From contig PABB01000075.1 in assembly GCA_002702655.1 (NCBI GenBank), positions 1 to 64,000 of the forward strand: a stretch of 64,000 nucleotides of DNA, given 5' to 3'. The notes below the pieces were generated by a model. The model was not told the DNA's origin. It made no database searches and saw only the letters and a program-made list of their open reading frames with translations. Every line of letters begins with the position of its first letter. Position 1 is the stretch's first letter. Below are positions 16,600-24,873 of this stretch, one piece after another. The stretch comes from Planctomycetaceae bacterium (GTDB lineage: Bacteria; Planctomycetota; Planctomycetia; Pirellulales; Lacipirellulaceae). The translations under genes and the position numbers were made by a program.

Positions 16600-17460
16600 A
16601 TGTCTCACACCCAGTCCGCCGATACCACGCCCGCCGCCGACTCGACCGCCGCTGAAGCCGGTCAGCAATTCGTCGGCCAGTGGAACACGCTCATCAGCAC
16701 CACCAACTGGGAGAAGGGCCGCATCATCTGCCAGTGGCGCGAGGCGCTGCAGGCCGAGGGCGCCGCCGTGACCGAGTACAGCGACGAAGCGTGGGCCAAC
16801 CTCGTGGGCGGGGTGACCAGTCAGCACGTCGGCCGGCTGCGGCGGGTGTCGCAGCGGTTCGGCGACAGCATCGAGCAGTACGACGGGCTGTACTGGAGCC
16901 ACTTCCAGGCCGCCATCGACTGGGACGACGCCGAGATGTGGCTCGAGGGCGCCATCCACAACGGCTGGAGCGTCTCGCAAATGCGCGGCAAGCGGTGGGA
17001 GACGACCGGCGCCGCGGGCGAAGCGCCTCCCGAGGACGACGCCGCGGTCGCCAACGGTTTTGCCGCCGAGGGGATCACGCTGGACGAACCCCGCGACGCG
17101 GGCGCCGACGACGAAGCGGCCACGTCCACGGTGCAAGAAATCGACTCCCCCGAAGCCGGCTCCGCCGCCAAGAGCAAGGACAAGCCGGCCGCCAGCGACG
17201 AGGACGACGACGAAGCCCCGTTCGACGACGGCACAACCGCCGAAGCCGGCCCCGAGTCGGCCCCCGCCACGGCCAAGGAAAAGCGGACCCGGTTGCCGGT
17301 GGAAGTCGACGAACTGCCCGACGACCTGGCCGAAGCGTTCGAGCAATTCAAACTGGCAATCATCGCCCACCGCCGCGAGGGCTGGAGCGAAACCACGCCT
17401 GAGCTGGTGGTGGAGTGCCTCGACGCGCTGAAGCAGTTGGCCGAGGCGCCGTTAGATTGA
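16600..17460 (+). CDS. Planctomycete conserved-type protein of unknown function
   Basis: The 286-residue soluble protein has two parts. Residues 20-135 form a helical, tryptophan-rich domain (WEKGRIICQWREALQ, EAWANLVGGVTSQHVGRL, YWSHFQAAIDWDDAEMWLEG, WSVSQMRGKRWE). Residues 140-225 are an acidic, low-complexity linker rich in Asp, Glu, Ala and Pro, and a short helical tail follows. I have a sense of similar proteins in other planctomycetes but cannot name a family. The helical part recalls DNA- or chromosome-associated proteins, which is only a guess. Its ATG at 16600 is well placed after TAGCACGGAGCACCC. Confidence 0.8.
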   Translation: MSHTQSADTTPAADSTAAEAGQQFVGQWNTLISTTNWEKGRIICQWREALQAEGAAVTEYSDEAWANLVGGVTSQHVGRLRRVSQRFGDSIEQYDGLYWSHFQAAIDWDDAEMWLEGAIHNGWSVSQMRGKRWETTGAAGEAPPEDDAAVANGFAAEGITLDEPRDAGADDEAATSTVQEIDSPEAGSAAKSKDKPAASDEDDDEAPFDDGTTAEAGPESAPATAKEKRTRLPVEVDELPDDLAEAFEQFKLAIIAHRREGWSETTPELVVECLDALKQLAEAPLD

Positions 17461-17490
17461 TCGGCGGGCGGTTCTTGCTGAGATTTGCGC

Positions 17491-17515
17491 GGGAGGGCGA
17501 GGCTCCTGCCGAGCC
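17491..17515. repeat. Left inverted repeat of the immunity/exonuclease segment (family D)
   Basis: GGGAGGGCGAGGCTCCTGCC followed by GAGCC. It is the reverse complement, with one base missing, of 18408-18431 on the far side of the two genes. Related single copies occur at 54674-54697 and 54721-54741, so the phrase is dispersed and not unique to this segment. Confidence 0.8.
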
Positions 17516-17547
17516 TGTAGTTGCCAACTAACGCAAGCGTCCAAGCA

Positions 17548-17844
17548 ATGCATATCGAGCCGTTGATTCGACGCCCCGCAGTTGAAGCGCAGGCTCAGCT
17601 AGATAAACTTTTCGCCATTGGTGAACCCGCCTCCGGGAGTGCTCTTGATCAAGCAGGTTTGCGAAACGGCCTGGAAATCATTGACGATTTCTTGAAGAAC
17701 GGCGAACCGGGGTTGGCTCTGGAGCATCTTGTCTACATGGTGACGGAGCCCCGGCTCAGCCTATCTATGGAGGCTCGTCAGGATATTGAAACCGCGGCCA
17801 AAAAAATGGGAATGCTTGAGGCGATTCGCCCCTTCGAGCCCTAA
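17548..17844 (+). CDS. MafI-family-like immunity protein
   Basis: Small acidic 98-residue protein. The block LRNGLEIIDDFLKNGEPGLA followed by LEHLVYMVTEPRLSLSMEAR fits the MafI-type immunity pattern (G-x-EIIDDxLxxxEx-GLALEHLxYxxxE), a family that protects against MafB-type and other polymorphic toxins. ATG 17548 is used; the frame is open back to a TTG at 17521. It is 14 bases upstream of the DEDDh exonuclease gene on the same strand, so the two are probably co-transcribed. The GC content of both genes is visibly lower than that of their neighbours. No large secreted toxin is nearby, so its partner is uncertain. Confidence 0.65.
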   Translation: MHIEPLIRRPAVEAQAQLDKLFAIGEPASGSALDQAGLRNGLEIIDDFLKNGEPGLALEHLVYMVTEPRLSLSMEARQDIETAAKKMGMLEAIRPFEP

Positions 17845-17858
17845 CGAGGGATTGTCCG

Positions 17859-18377
17859 ATGCCCTACGTCATGGTTGACATCGAATCTGACGGCCCGATA
17901 CCTGGCGACTATTCGATGGTCTGCTTCGGGGCGGTCATCGTCGAGCCGGAACTGAGCCGGACCTTCTACGGTAAGCTGAAGCCGATCTCCGAAGCGTTCA
18001 TTCCGGAGGCCCTGGCCGTAAGCGGGCTTTCGCGAGAGGAATGCTTGGAGTTCGACGATCCAAAATACGTCATGGAGGCGTTTGGAAGTTGGCTGGCGGA
18101 AAACTGCAAAGGCCGGATGATGTTCGTCTCGGACAACAACGGCTTCGACTGGCAGTTCATCAACTGGTACTTTCACCACTTCCTGGGCAAGAATCCATTC
18201 GGGTTCAGTTCCACCAACCTGGGATCGCTCTACAAAGGGCTGCAAAAGGACACGTTCGTCAATTTCAAGCACCTGCGCAAAACCAAGCACACTCACAATC
18301 CCGTCGACGACGCCCGCGGCAACGCCGAGGCGCTATTGCAGATGAAAGAGATGGGATTGAAGATCAGCTTCGCGTAG
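17859..18377 (+). CDS. DEDDh 3'-5' exonuclease domain protein
   Basis: Single-domain nuclease of 172 residues. All catalytic positions of the DEDDh family are visible: Asp7 and Glu9 in VDIESDGP, Asp97 in NNGFDWQF, and His146/Asp151 in HNPVDDARGNAEAL. Members degrade RNA or single-stranded DNA from the 3' end with two metal ions. The size matches oligoribonuclease/RNase T-like stand-alone exonucleases. The start is ATG 17859, 14 bases after the MafI-like gene. Whether it is a housekeeping exoribonuclease or the effector of the adjacent immunity protein cannot be decided from sequence. Confidence 0.85.
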   Translation: MPYVMVDIESDGPIPGDYSMVCFGAVIVEPELSRTFYGKLKPISEAFIPEALAVSGLSREECLEFDDPKYVMEAFGSWLAENCKGRMMFVSDNNGFDWQFINWYFHHFLGKNPFGFSSTNLGSLYKGLQKDTFVNFKHLRKTKHTHNPVDDARGNAEALLQMKEMGLKISFA

Positions 18378-18407
18378 CCGCGAACCCGATTTTCTTCGAA
18401 TCGCACC

Positions 18408-18431
18408 GGCTCGGCGGAGCCTCGCCCTCCC
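18408..18431. repeat. Right inverted repeat of the immunity/exonuclease segment (family D)
   Basis: GGCTCGGCGGAGCCTCGCCC followed by TCCC, inverted relative to 17491-17515 with a single-base deletion. Together the two repeats bracket a 940-base block with just two genes. It lies 24 bases before the end of the convergent HExxH protein gene. Confidence 0.8.
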
Positions 18432-18455
18432 GCCGCGCGTCTCTGAGGGGCGCGG

Positions 18456-19016
18456 CTACGTGACGTCATGCCACAGCGATTCCGGCGGGGTGACGCCCTG
18501 CAGCGCGCGGGCGAGCATCGCTGTGCGGCTTAGCGCGTCGGCGAGCGCCGCCGCCCACGCCCCCTGTCGAGCCCGCTCCCACGCGCCCGTCGCCAGCGGC
18601 ACGGCCGGGTCGCCGTCATCGGCCAACGGGTCGGCCCCCAGCGCGTCGTAGTACGGGCGGAACATCGTCGTCGACGCAAAGAACGCCCGCATCCCCACCG
18701 TGTCGGCCAGCGCCGCCTGCACCCGCAGCGCGGCGTGTTCGTGGGCCTTGCGATCCGGGGCGTTGACCAGCCCCCAGTCGAGCAGCCGCTCGCACCCCGG
18801 CCCCTCGACCAGCGCGTGACACGTCTCGTGCAGGATCATCTGCGCCAGCGAGTCGTCGGGGTCGAGCGTCTCGGGCGTGCCGATGGTCAGCACCCCCGCG
18901 CCGTCCCACGAGGCGTTCACCTCAGCCGAGCGCACGACGCGCATCCCCATCCGCCCCGCGGCGTGCAGCCACACCAGGTCCAGCGGGTCGGCGTAAGTTT
19001 TGGTGATGTCGCGCAT
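18456..19016 (-). CDS. HExxH-motif putative metalloprotein, function unknown
   Basis: The 186-residue protein has a zincin-type metal-binding helix ILHETCHALVEG (His63, Glu64, His67) preceded by PDDSLAQM. A region containing HEHAALRVQAALAD and MFRPYYDALG follows and could supply a third ligand. No signal peptide is seen, so a cytoplasmic role is likely. I do not recognise a named family; a metallopeptidase is the simplest reading but activity is unproven. It converges on the exonuclease gene across the family-D repeat. Confidence 0.75.
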   Translation of the reverse strand: MRDITKTYADPLDLVWLHAAGRMGMRVVRSAEVNASWDGAGVLTIGTPETLDPDDSLAQMILHETCHALVEGPGCERLLDWGLVNAPDRKAHEHAALRVQAALADTVGMRAFFASTTMFRPYYDALGADPLADDGDPAVPLATGAWERARQGAWAAALADALSRTAMLARALQGVTPPESLWHDVT

Positions 19017-19060
19017 GATTGGCGCACGGGAACTCAGGGAAGGTCGCGTGGCGGAACACG

Positions 19061-19113
19061 TATTTAGCCCCGCCGCTGGCGGCGGGGTCGCGGAGCGAGC
19101 TCCGCGGCTAAAT
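19061..19113. repeat. TAGCCCCGCCGCT spacer repeat, copy 2
   Basis: TATTTAGCCCCGCCGCTGGC then GGCGGGGTCGCGGAGCGAGC and TCCGCGGCTAAAT. The ends ATTTAG/CTAAAT are complementary, so the whole unit closes on itself with the CCCCGCC/GGCGGGG hairpin inside. It follows the stop codon of the 19135-19617 gene by 22 bases on the minus strand. It is the most complete of the three copies. Confidence 0.8.
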
Positions 19114-19134
19114 TCGCATGCGTCGAAAACCTTG

Positions 19135-19617
19135 TTACTCCGCGGCGGCGTACAGCTCCGCGTAGTCGAGCGTCCACTGTTCGATCAACTCGCGGAACGT
19201 GTCCAGGTCCGCGTCGCCCAGCTGCTGGAAGTGGTTCCGCGTGAAATTCTCTTTGTTGCGGACCGCGCCCTTGGCGACGACTTCGATCACGTGGTACTCG
19301 TTGTGCGGGCTGACGGTCAGTTGCAGGCGGCTGAACAGGCTCTCGCGGCGACCGCCGGAGAGCGACAGGTCGTCGCGCCGCACGGCCCCGCCCCAGCCGC
19401 GCTCCTCCAGCACCGGCTCGTAGTCGAACCCGGGGAAATTGTCGGCCAGTTGTTTCAGGCACGCTTCAATGTGGTCGCACAGTTGCCGACGGTGCTCGGC
19501 GTGCAGCCGTTGCCACTGCTGTGCGTCCATGCGGCGCGCGGCCTCGGCGCGGGCGGCCTCGTCTTTGGCCTGGCGGCCGCGTTGGGTGGCGCGTTGCAGT
19601 CGTTCGCGAAAATCCAT
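19135..19617 (-). CDS. Conserved-type hypothetical protein with charged N-terminal helix
   Basis: The 160-residue protein starts at ATG 19617; the longer frame to 19818 includes repeat DNA. Residues 1-50 form a highly charged helix (MDFRERLQRATQRGRQAKDE, then AARRMDAQQWQRLHAEHRRQ). The rest looks like a small globular alpha/beta domain (FDYEPVLEERGWGGAVRRDD, LQLTVSPHNEYHVIEVVAKG, WTLDYAELYAA). No membrane segment or catalytic motif was seen. I suspect a planctomycete-specific family but cannot name it. Confidence 0.72.
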   Translation of the reverse strand: MDFRERLQRATQRGRQAKDEAARAEAARRMDAQQWQRLHAEHRRQLCDHIEACLKQLADNFPGFDYEPVLEERGWGGAVRRDDLSLSGGRRESLFSRLQLTVSPHNEYHVIEVVAKGAVRNKENFTRNHFQQLGDADLDTFRELIEQWTLDYAELYAAAE

Positions 19618-19690
19618 GGCAGTGGCGGGTGAGGTCAATCGGGCGTCGGATGCTAGCGAACCATCGTACGCCATCGGCCCAACGGTCCCA

Positions 19691-19717
19691 ATGGGGAAGG
19701 CGGAATGGGGAGTGGGG
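19691..19717. repeat. Family E spacer phrase
   Basis: ATGGGGAAGGCGGAATGGGG followed by AGTGGGG, matching the phrases at 12457-12495, 57577-57616 and 57712-57735. It lies in the 393-base divergent spacer 19618-20010, where nothing else recognisable is present apart from general GC-rich sequence. Confidence 0.65.
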
Positions 19718-20010
19718 CCGTCGCGGGCCGGTTCCGGTCCCACTCGCGGGGAGTTCCTGGGGGCTCCGCTGCGCCGCGTCCCCAGCCACCCCGGCGTCAC
19801 TCGCGCTGGCCCGCACACTTTCGCCAGCAGTGCTAGCGGGTGCGACCGCGGCGATCGCAGAAAAACTCAGATCGAGCTTAAGTGGCGCGAATTGCCTTGC
19901 CGATACCAACGGTCAGCGTCGGGGGGCCGCCGCGAATGTGTGGCCGCTTGCGCATGGTGCAGGCGCCCCTGGCCTACTGACAGTTCGACTTTGCAGGGAA
20001 GGAACCCTCG

Positions 20011-20256
20011 ATGCCGGCTAGCCGACTGCGACTTTACTGCGGACCCGAGGAAACGCCCGTGCCCACGCTCACCAAGGATGCCCAGGGCGTTCCCAAGGTG
20101 ACCGTGCCGTTGGGCGAAGTGCTGCCGCTGTTGGCCGACGCCGCCAACAGCAAGCGGACCTGGTTGGAAGATTTCGAGAACGACGAAGTCACGATCACGA
20201 CCGACCTGTACGAAGTGCTGCTGGCTTACCAGTACTACCGCCGGCCGAGCGCCTGA
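20011..20256 (+). CDS. Small acidic planctomycete-type protein, function unknown
   Basis: The 81-residue protein has the look of a genuine conserved small protein: KVTVPLGEVLPLLADAANSK followed by RTWLEDFENDEVTITTDLYE and VLLAYQYYRRPSA. It is acidic, without membrane segments. A terminator hairpin follows 46 bases after the stop, which supports a monocistronic unit. No function can be proposed. Confidence 0.7.
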   Translation: MPASRLRLYCGPEETPVPTLTKDAQGVPKVTVPLGEVLPLLADAANSKRTWLEDFENDEVTITTDLYEVLLAYQYYRRPSA

Positions 20257-20301
20257 GCGCGTTGCCGCGACACGCTTCGACAACTTGCTAGCAATTCCAT
20301 C

Positions 20302-20330
20302 AGCCCGGCAGGCGACTGCCGGGCTGTTTT
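20302..20330 (+). terminator. Intrinsic terminator
   Basis: Perfect 9-bp stem AGCCCGGCA (20302-20310) and TGCCGGGCT (20317-20325), loop GGCGAC, followed by GTTTTCGTCTTT. It is directly downstream of the small acidic protein gene and upstream of the LOG-family gene. Confidence 0.78.
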
Positions 20331-20412
20331 CGTCTTTGCAATTGCTAGCGACGATCCGCTGGCGTAGCATTGCCGCCCCGACTGATTGCTCCCTCGCACT
20401 GGCTGACTGACC

Positions 20413-21450
20413 ATGGCTACTGCCGACTCCCGTGCCGACTCGCCGAACGACGTGCCCGACCTGGACCTGACCGCCGCCCCGATCGCGGACCCGATCGCCG
20501 ATTTGATCGAGCGAATTCGCGAGTCGGCCGACCGCCTGCACGCCGACCGCACCGACCGGGGCGATTTGAAGATCCTCAGCCGCACGCTCCGCGAGTTGCG
20601 GTACGCGTTTAAGGTGTTTGCCGGCTACCGCGATCGTAAAAAGGTGACCGTGTTCGGCTCGGCCCGCACCCGGCCCGAGGCGCCGGCCTATCAGCAGGCG
20701 ATGGACCTGGGCGCCGCGTTCGCCAAGGAGAACTGGCTGGTGATCACGGGCGCCGGCAGCGGGATCATGGAGGCGGGCCACCGCGGCGCCGGCCGGGCCA
20801 ACTCGATGGGGCTGAACATCATGCTCCCCTTCGAGCAATCGGCCAACGAGGTGATCCGCGACGATTCCAAACTGGTCAACATGAAGTACTTCTTCACGCG
20901 CAAACTGATGTTCGTGAAGGAATGCCACGCCGTCGTCTGCCTGCCCGGCGGTTTCGGCACGATGGACGAAGCGCTCGAGGTGCTCACGCTGGTGCAAACC
21001 GGCAAACGCGATCTGGTGCCGATCGTGCTTTTGGACGAGCCGGGCGGTTCGTACTGGAAGGACTGGCACGCGTACGTGCAAAAGCACCTGCTGGGCGACG
21101 GGATGATCTCGCCCGAGGACTTTTCGCTGTACAAAGTGACCGATCGCGTGAAGCAGGCGCTCGACGAGTCGCTGACCTTCTACCGCGTGTACAACAGCCA
21201 GCGCTATGTGCGCAAACATCTGGTCTTCCGGCTGAATCAGCGGCTCACCGACGAGCAACTGGCGACGGTCAACGAGCAATACGCCGACATCCTGGCCGAC
21301 GGCGCGTTCGCCCAGCGCGACGCGCTGAAAGAGGAGGCCGATGACACGACGGTCGCCGAGTTGCCGCGGCTGGTGTTCCACTTCAACCGCCGCAGCTACG
21401 GCCGCCTGCGGCAGTTGATCGATGCGCTCAACGCGCTGCCGGACGCTTGA
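20413..21450 (+). CDS. LOG-family Rossmann nucleotide-binding protein
   Basis: 345-residue member of the lysine-decarboxylase-like/LOG family; characterised relatives hydrolyse the N-glycosidic bond of nucleoside monophosphates or act as cytokinin-activating phosphoribohydrolases. Motifs: VFGSARTRPEAPAYQQA, ITGAGSGIMEAGHRGAG, TRKLMFVKE and the family signature CLPGGFGTMDEALEVLTLVQ. The N-terminal 60 residues and the C-terminal 100 residues (from about YRVYNSQRYVRKHLVFRLNQ) are extensions over the roughly 190-residue core. These longer versions are common in bacteria. True substrate unknown. Confidence 0.88.
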   Translation: MATADSRADSPNDVPDLDLTAAPIADPIADLIERIRESADRLHADRTDRGDLKILSRTLRELRYAFKVFAGYRDRKKVTVFGSARTRPEAPAYQQAMDLGAAFAKENWLVITGAGSGIMEAGHRGAGRANSMGLNIMLPFEQSANEVIRDDSKLVNMKYFFTRKLMFVKECHAVVCLPGGFGTMDEALEVLTLVQTGKRDLVPIVLLDEPGGSYWKDWHAYVQKHLLGDGMISPEDFSLYKVTDRVKQALDESLTFYRVYNSQRYVRKHLVFRLNQRLTDEQLATVNEQYADILADGAFAQRDALKEEADDTTVAELPRLVFHFNRRSYGRLRQLIDALNALPDA

Positions 21451-21635
21451 GGGCGCCGGGGGGCGAAGCTCTCTGAACCTGTGACATCACGGTGGCCTAG
21501 CCTGCTCCCATCGGTGGCAAGGTCAGCAGCGATTTGACACGGCCCGCCGGGGAGGTTACGAAAGCGCTTTCACGCCGCAGATTCTCGAATCGCTGCGGCC
21601 CCGCTCTTCAAACTCCTCCTCTGGCAGATGACATC

Positions 21636-23930
21636 ATGTGGAAGCTCCTGCTGGCGACTGGGATCGCCGCCCATGGGATTGTTCCCGCCGCGCGCTGCCT
21701 GGCCGCCGACGCGCATGCGCGGCATGTCTTTTTCGACAACAGCGCCGCGGGCGGCAGCTACTACCACAGCGCCGCCGACGTGACCGCGCCCAGCGAGTTG
21801 GCGATCGTCGACGGCAAGCTGCCGGTGGCGAGCGAGCCCGCCGCGAGCGCACCCAACTGTCTGCAGATTGCGTGGACCTCGGCGTTCGGCGGCGATTGGC
21901 ACGCCCGGATTAACGCCGCCACGCGCTACGGGCAGCGGTTCGAGTTGCACGGCGACACGCTGGTGCTGTCGTGCTACTCGCCCGACGGATTGACGCCCGA
22001 GCAGGCGCCGCTGCTGGGGTGCATGTCCCCCGGCGCCGGCGTGCCGTCGATCTCGCTGCTCAAACACCACGGCCCGTTGCCCGCGGGCGAGTGGACCGAC
22101 GTGGCGATTCCTTTCGAGCAGTTCACCGGTTTGATCCGCGGCACGCGCGACTCGACGTTCGATCCCGAGAAGCTGTCCACGCTGCAACTGATGCAGGGGC
22201 TCGACGACGGCCGGCCGCACGTGTTGTACATCGACGACATTCGCGTCGTGCAGCGCGAGCAGTTGGAGGACGACGCCCCGCCGCCGCCGCCCCAAGAGTT
22301 GACGATCGAGGCGGGCGAGCGGCACGTCGACCTGGCGTGGGCGCCGGTGGCTGATGCCGACGTGACGAGCTACCGCATCTATCGCGCGACGGGCCCCGTG
22401 GCCGATTCTCTCCAAGAATCGGCCGATCGACTTGCGGAGAAAGTCGACAACGTGACGGGCGCCGAGAGCGACCGGTTCGTCCCCGTCGCCACGCGGCCGG
22501 CGCATTTCACCCGGGCCGTCGACTTCCCCGGCCCGCCGGGCACGACCGCCGCCTACAAAGTGACCGCCGTCGACATCGCCGGCAACGAATCGCCGCTCTC
22601 CACGGCGGTCGCCGCCACGACCCGGGCGATGACCGACGACGAGCTGCTCACGATGATCCAACGGGGGTGCTTCCGCTACTACTGGGACGCGGGGCACCGG
22701 AACGCCGGCATGGCGATTGAGATCCTGCCCGGCGAGGGCGATCGCGTGGCGCTGGGCGGCTCGGGGTTCGGCGTGATGGCGCTGGTGGTGGGCGCCGAAC
22801 GGGGCTTTCGACCGCGGGAGGAGATCGCCGCCCGCGTGCTGCAGATCGTCCGCTTTCTGAAGTCGGCCGACCGCTTCCATGGCGCATGGCCGCACTTTTT
22901 CGACGGCAGCACCGGCAAAGTGGACCCCTTCTTCGGGCCGTACGACAACGGCGGCGACCTGGTCGAAACGGCGTTCATGGTGCAGGGGCTGCTGGCGGCG
23001 CGGCAGTATTTTGATCGCGACACGCCAGCCGAGCGCGAAATCCGCGCGACCGTCACCCAGCTGTGGCGCGAGGTCGAGTGGGACTGGTACCGCCGCACGC
23101 CCGACAGCCCCGTGCTGTGGTGGCACTGGTCGCCCGACGCCGCGTGGCACATCAACCATCCGTTGATCGGGTGGAACGAAACGATGATCGTGTACCTGCT
23201 GGCGATCGCGTCGCCCACGCACGGCGTGCCAGCCGAGATGTACTACTCAGGCTACGCGGGGCAGAGCGACATGCACGTTGCTTACCGCCACGAAGTGAGC
23301 CGCACCACCCGCGGCGACCACTACGCCAACGGCGGCACGTACTACGGAATCACGTTGGATGTCGGCCCGGGGAACGGCGGCGAGTTGTTCTTCGAACAGT
23401 TTTCGTTTCTGGGATTTGATCCCCGCGGCAAGCGGGATCGTTACACCAACTACTTCCAGAACAATCGCAACATCGCCCGCATTGCCCACGCGTACGCGAT
23501 CGACAATCCGCGCGAGCGCAAGGGCTACGGCGCCGACTGTTGGGGACGCTCGGCGGGGGTCAACTCGGGCGGCGGGCGATCGATCCCCCGCGACGATAAC
23601 GGCACGATCTGCCCCTCGGCCGCATTGGGCATGATGCCCTACACGCCCGACGAATCGCTCGCCGCGGCCAGGCACTTCTACCGCGATCTCGGGCCGAAGA
23701 TCTGGGGCGCCTACGGATTCCACGACGGCTTCAACGAAACGGACAACTGGTTCGACGAGGTCTACATGGGCCTGAACCAGGCGCAGATCGTCGTGGGGAT
23801 CGAAAACTATCGCACGGGGCTCGTGTGGAAGTGTTTTATGGCGAACCCCGAGATTCAGCCGATGCTCGACGCGATTGGGTTCGAACCGGACCCGGCGTCG
23901 ACGCCGCCCGCGACCGCCGCAGCGCGCTGA
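21636..23930 (+). CDS. Secreted glucoamylase-like protein (GH144-type)
   Basis: 764-residue exported protein from ATG 21636. The signal peptide is MWKLLLATGIAAHGIVPAAR with a cut near LAADA. Residues 30-205 resemble a beta-sandwich carbohydrate-binding module, and 215-325 a fibronectin type III domain (HVDLAWAPVADADVTSYRIY). The C-terminal 430 residues form the (alpha/alpha)6 'glycoamylase' domain, starting MIQRGCFRYYWDAGHRNAGM with YDNGGDLVETAFMVQGLLAA and WWHWSPDAAWHINHPLIGWN. The characterised GH144 enzyme cleaves beta-1,2-glucan. Neighbours include a fucosidase, consistent with polysaccharide use. Exact substrate is inferred from family only. Confidence 0.88.
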   Translation: MWKLLLATGIAAHGIVPAARCLAADAHARHVFFDNSAAGGSYYHSAADVTAPSELAIVDGKLPVASEPAASAPNCLQIAWTSAFGGDWHARINAATRYGQRFELHGDTLVLSCYSPDGLTPEQAPLLGCMSPGAGVPSISLLKHHGPLPAGEWTDVAIPFEQFTGLIRGTRDSTFDPEKLSTLQLMQGLDDGRPHVLYIDDIRVVQREQLEDDAPPPPPQELTIEAGERHVDLAWAPVADADVTSYRIYRATGPVADSLQESADRLAEKVDNVTGAESDRFVPVATRPAHFTRAVDFPGPPGTTAAYKVTAVDIAGNESPLSTAVAATTRAMTDDELLTMIQRGCFRYYWDAGHRNAGMAIEILPGEGDRVALGGSGFGVMALVVGAERGFRPREEIAARVLQIVRFLKSADRFHGAWPHFFDGSTGKVDPFFGPYDNGGDLVETAFMVQGLLAARQYFDRDTPAEREIRATVTQLWREVEWDWYRRTPDSPVLWWHWSPDAAWHINHPLIGWNETMIVYLLAIASPTHGVPAEMYYSGYAGQSDMHVAYRHEVSRTTRGDHYANGGTYYGITLDVGPGNGGELFFEQFSFLGFDPRGKRDRYTNYFQNNRNIARIAHAYAIDNPRERKGYGADCWGRSAGVNSGGGRSIPRDDNGTICPSAALGMMPYTPDESLAAARHFYRDLGPKIWGAYGFHDGFNETDNWFDEVYMGLNQAQIVVGIENYRTGLVWKCFMANPEIQPMLDAIGFEPDPASTPPATAAAR

Positions 23931-24011
23931 CACGACGCCGCGGCGGCGCTGCGGTACAATGCCAACCGACTCGTTTTCACCTGACGATGGACACCAGCGG
24001 GAGTCGCGGCG

Positions 24012-24827
24012 ATGTCTCGGCGGCACTTTGTTTTCGCGATCGGCGCGGCCTGGCTGACGCTGTTGGTGTCGTTCCACCAGCCGGTGGCGGCCGACGAACC
24101 GGCGCCGCCGCGGTTCGGCCACGCGCACAACGATTACCGGCACGAGCGGCCGCTGCTCGACGCGCTGGATGCGGGGTTCGTCAGCGTGGAGGCCGACGTG
24201 TTTTTGCGCGACGGCGAGTTGCTGGTGGGCCACGATTCGTGGGGACTGCTCACGGATCGTACGCTCGAGCGGCTGTATTTGGCCCCGTTGGCCGAGCGGG
24301 TTCGCCGCAACAAAGGCCGCGTGCATGCCGACACGCCGCGATTCTGGCTGTTCATTGACTTCAAGACGGATGGCGCCGCGTGCTACGCCGTGCTGCGCGA
24401 GCAACTGGCCGAGTACACCGACATTCTCACGAGGATTGAGGGCGACAAGGTGCGACCCGGCGCCGTGACGGTGGTCATCAGCGGCGATCGGCCCATCGAC
24501 GCGATTCGCGCCGATCGCGTGCGACACGTCGGCGTCGACGGGCGGCTGTCGGATCTCGACAGCGACGCGCCGCCGCACCTGATGCCGGTGATCAGCGACG
24601 CGTGGTTCAGCCACTTCAAGTGGATCGGCAAAGGCGAGATGCCCGCCGACCAACGTGACAAGCTTCGCAACATCGTTGCCAAAGCGCACGAGCGGGGCCG
24701 TACGGTGCGGTTCTGGGCCACGCCGGAGTCGGAACCGCTGTGGGCCGAGCTGCGCGCCGCGGGCGTCGATTTGCTCAACACGGATCAACTCGCCCGGCTG
24801 GCCGAGTTCGCGCGGCGCCAGCGGTGA
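24012..24827 (+). CDS. Exported PI-PLC/GDPD-superfamily protein
   Basis: 271 residues with a signal peptide (RRHFVFAIGAAWLTLLVSFH, cut near VAADE). The mature protein opens with FGHAHNDYRHERPLLDALDA and GFVSVEADVFLRDGELLVGH, the TIM-barrel start of the glycerophosphodiester phosphodiesterase/PI-PLC superfamily. The closest remembered group is the AIM6-like subfamily, where His in HAHND and the Glu/Asp of VEADV occupy active-site positions. The C-terminus has LLNTDQLARLAEF, as in GDPD proteins. Probably a periplasmic phosphodiesterase; substrate unknown. Confidence 0.82.
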   Translation: MSRRHFVFAIGAAWLTLLVSFHQPVAADEPAPPRFGHAHNDYRHERPLLDALDAGFVSVEADVFLRDGELLVGHDSWGLLTDRTLERLYLAPLAERVRRNKGRVHADTPRFWLFIDFKTDGAACYAVLREQLAEYTDILTRIEGDKVRPGAVTVVISGDRPIDAIRADRVRHVGVDGRLSDLDSDAPPHLMPVISDAWFSHFKWIGKGEMPADQRDKLRNIVAKAHERGRTVRFWATPESEPLWAELRAAGVDLLNTDQLARLAEFARRQR

Positions 24828-24873
24828 CCCGCGCGATCGCTCGGTCGCCAGCGGCGGCGCTCAGGGAAACTCC

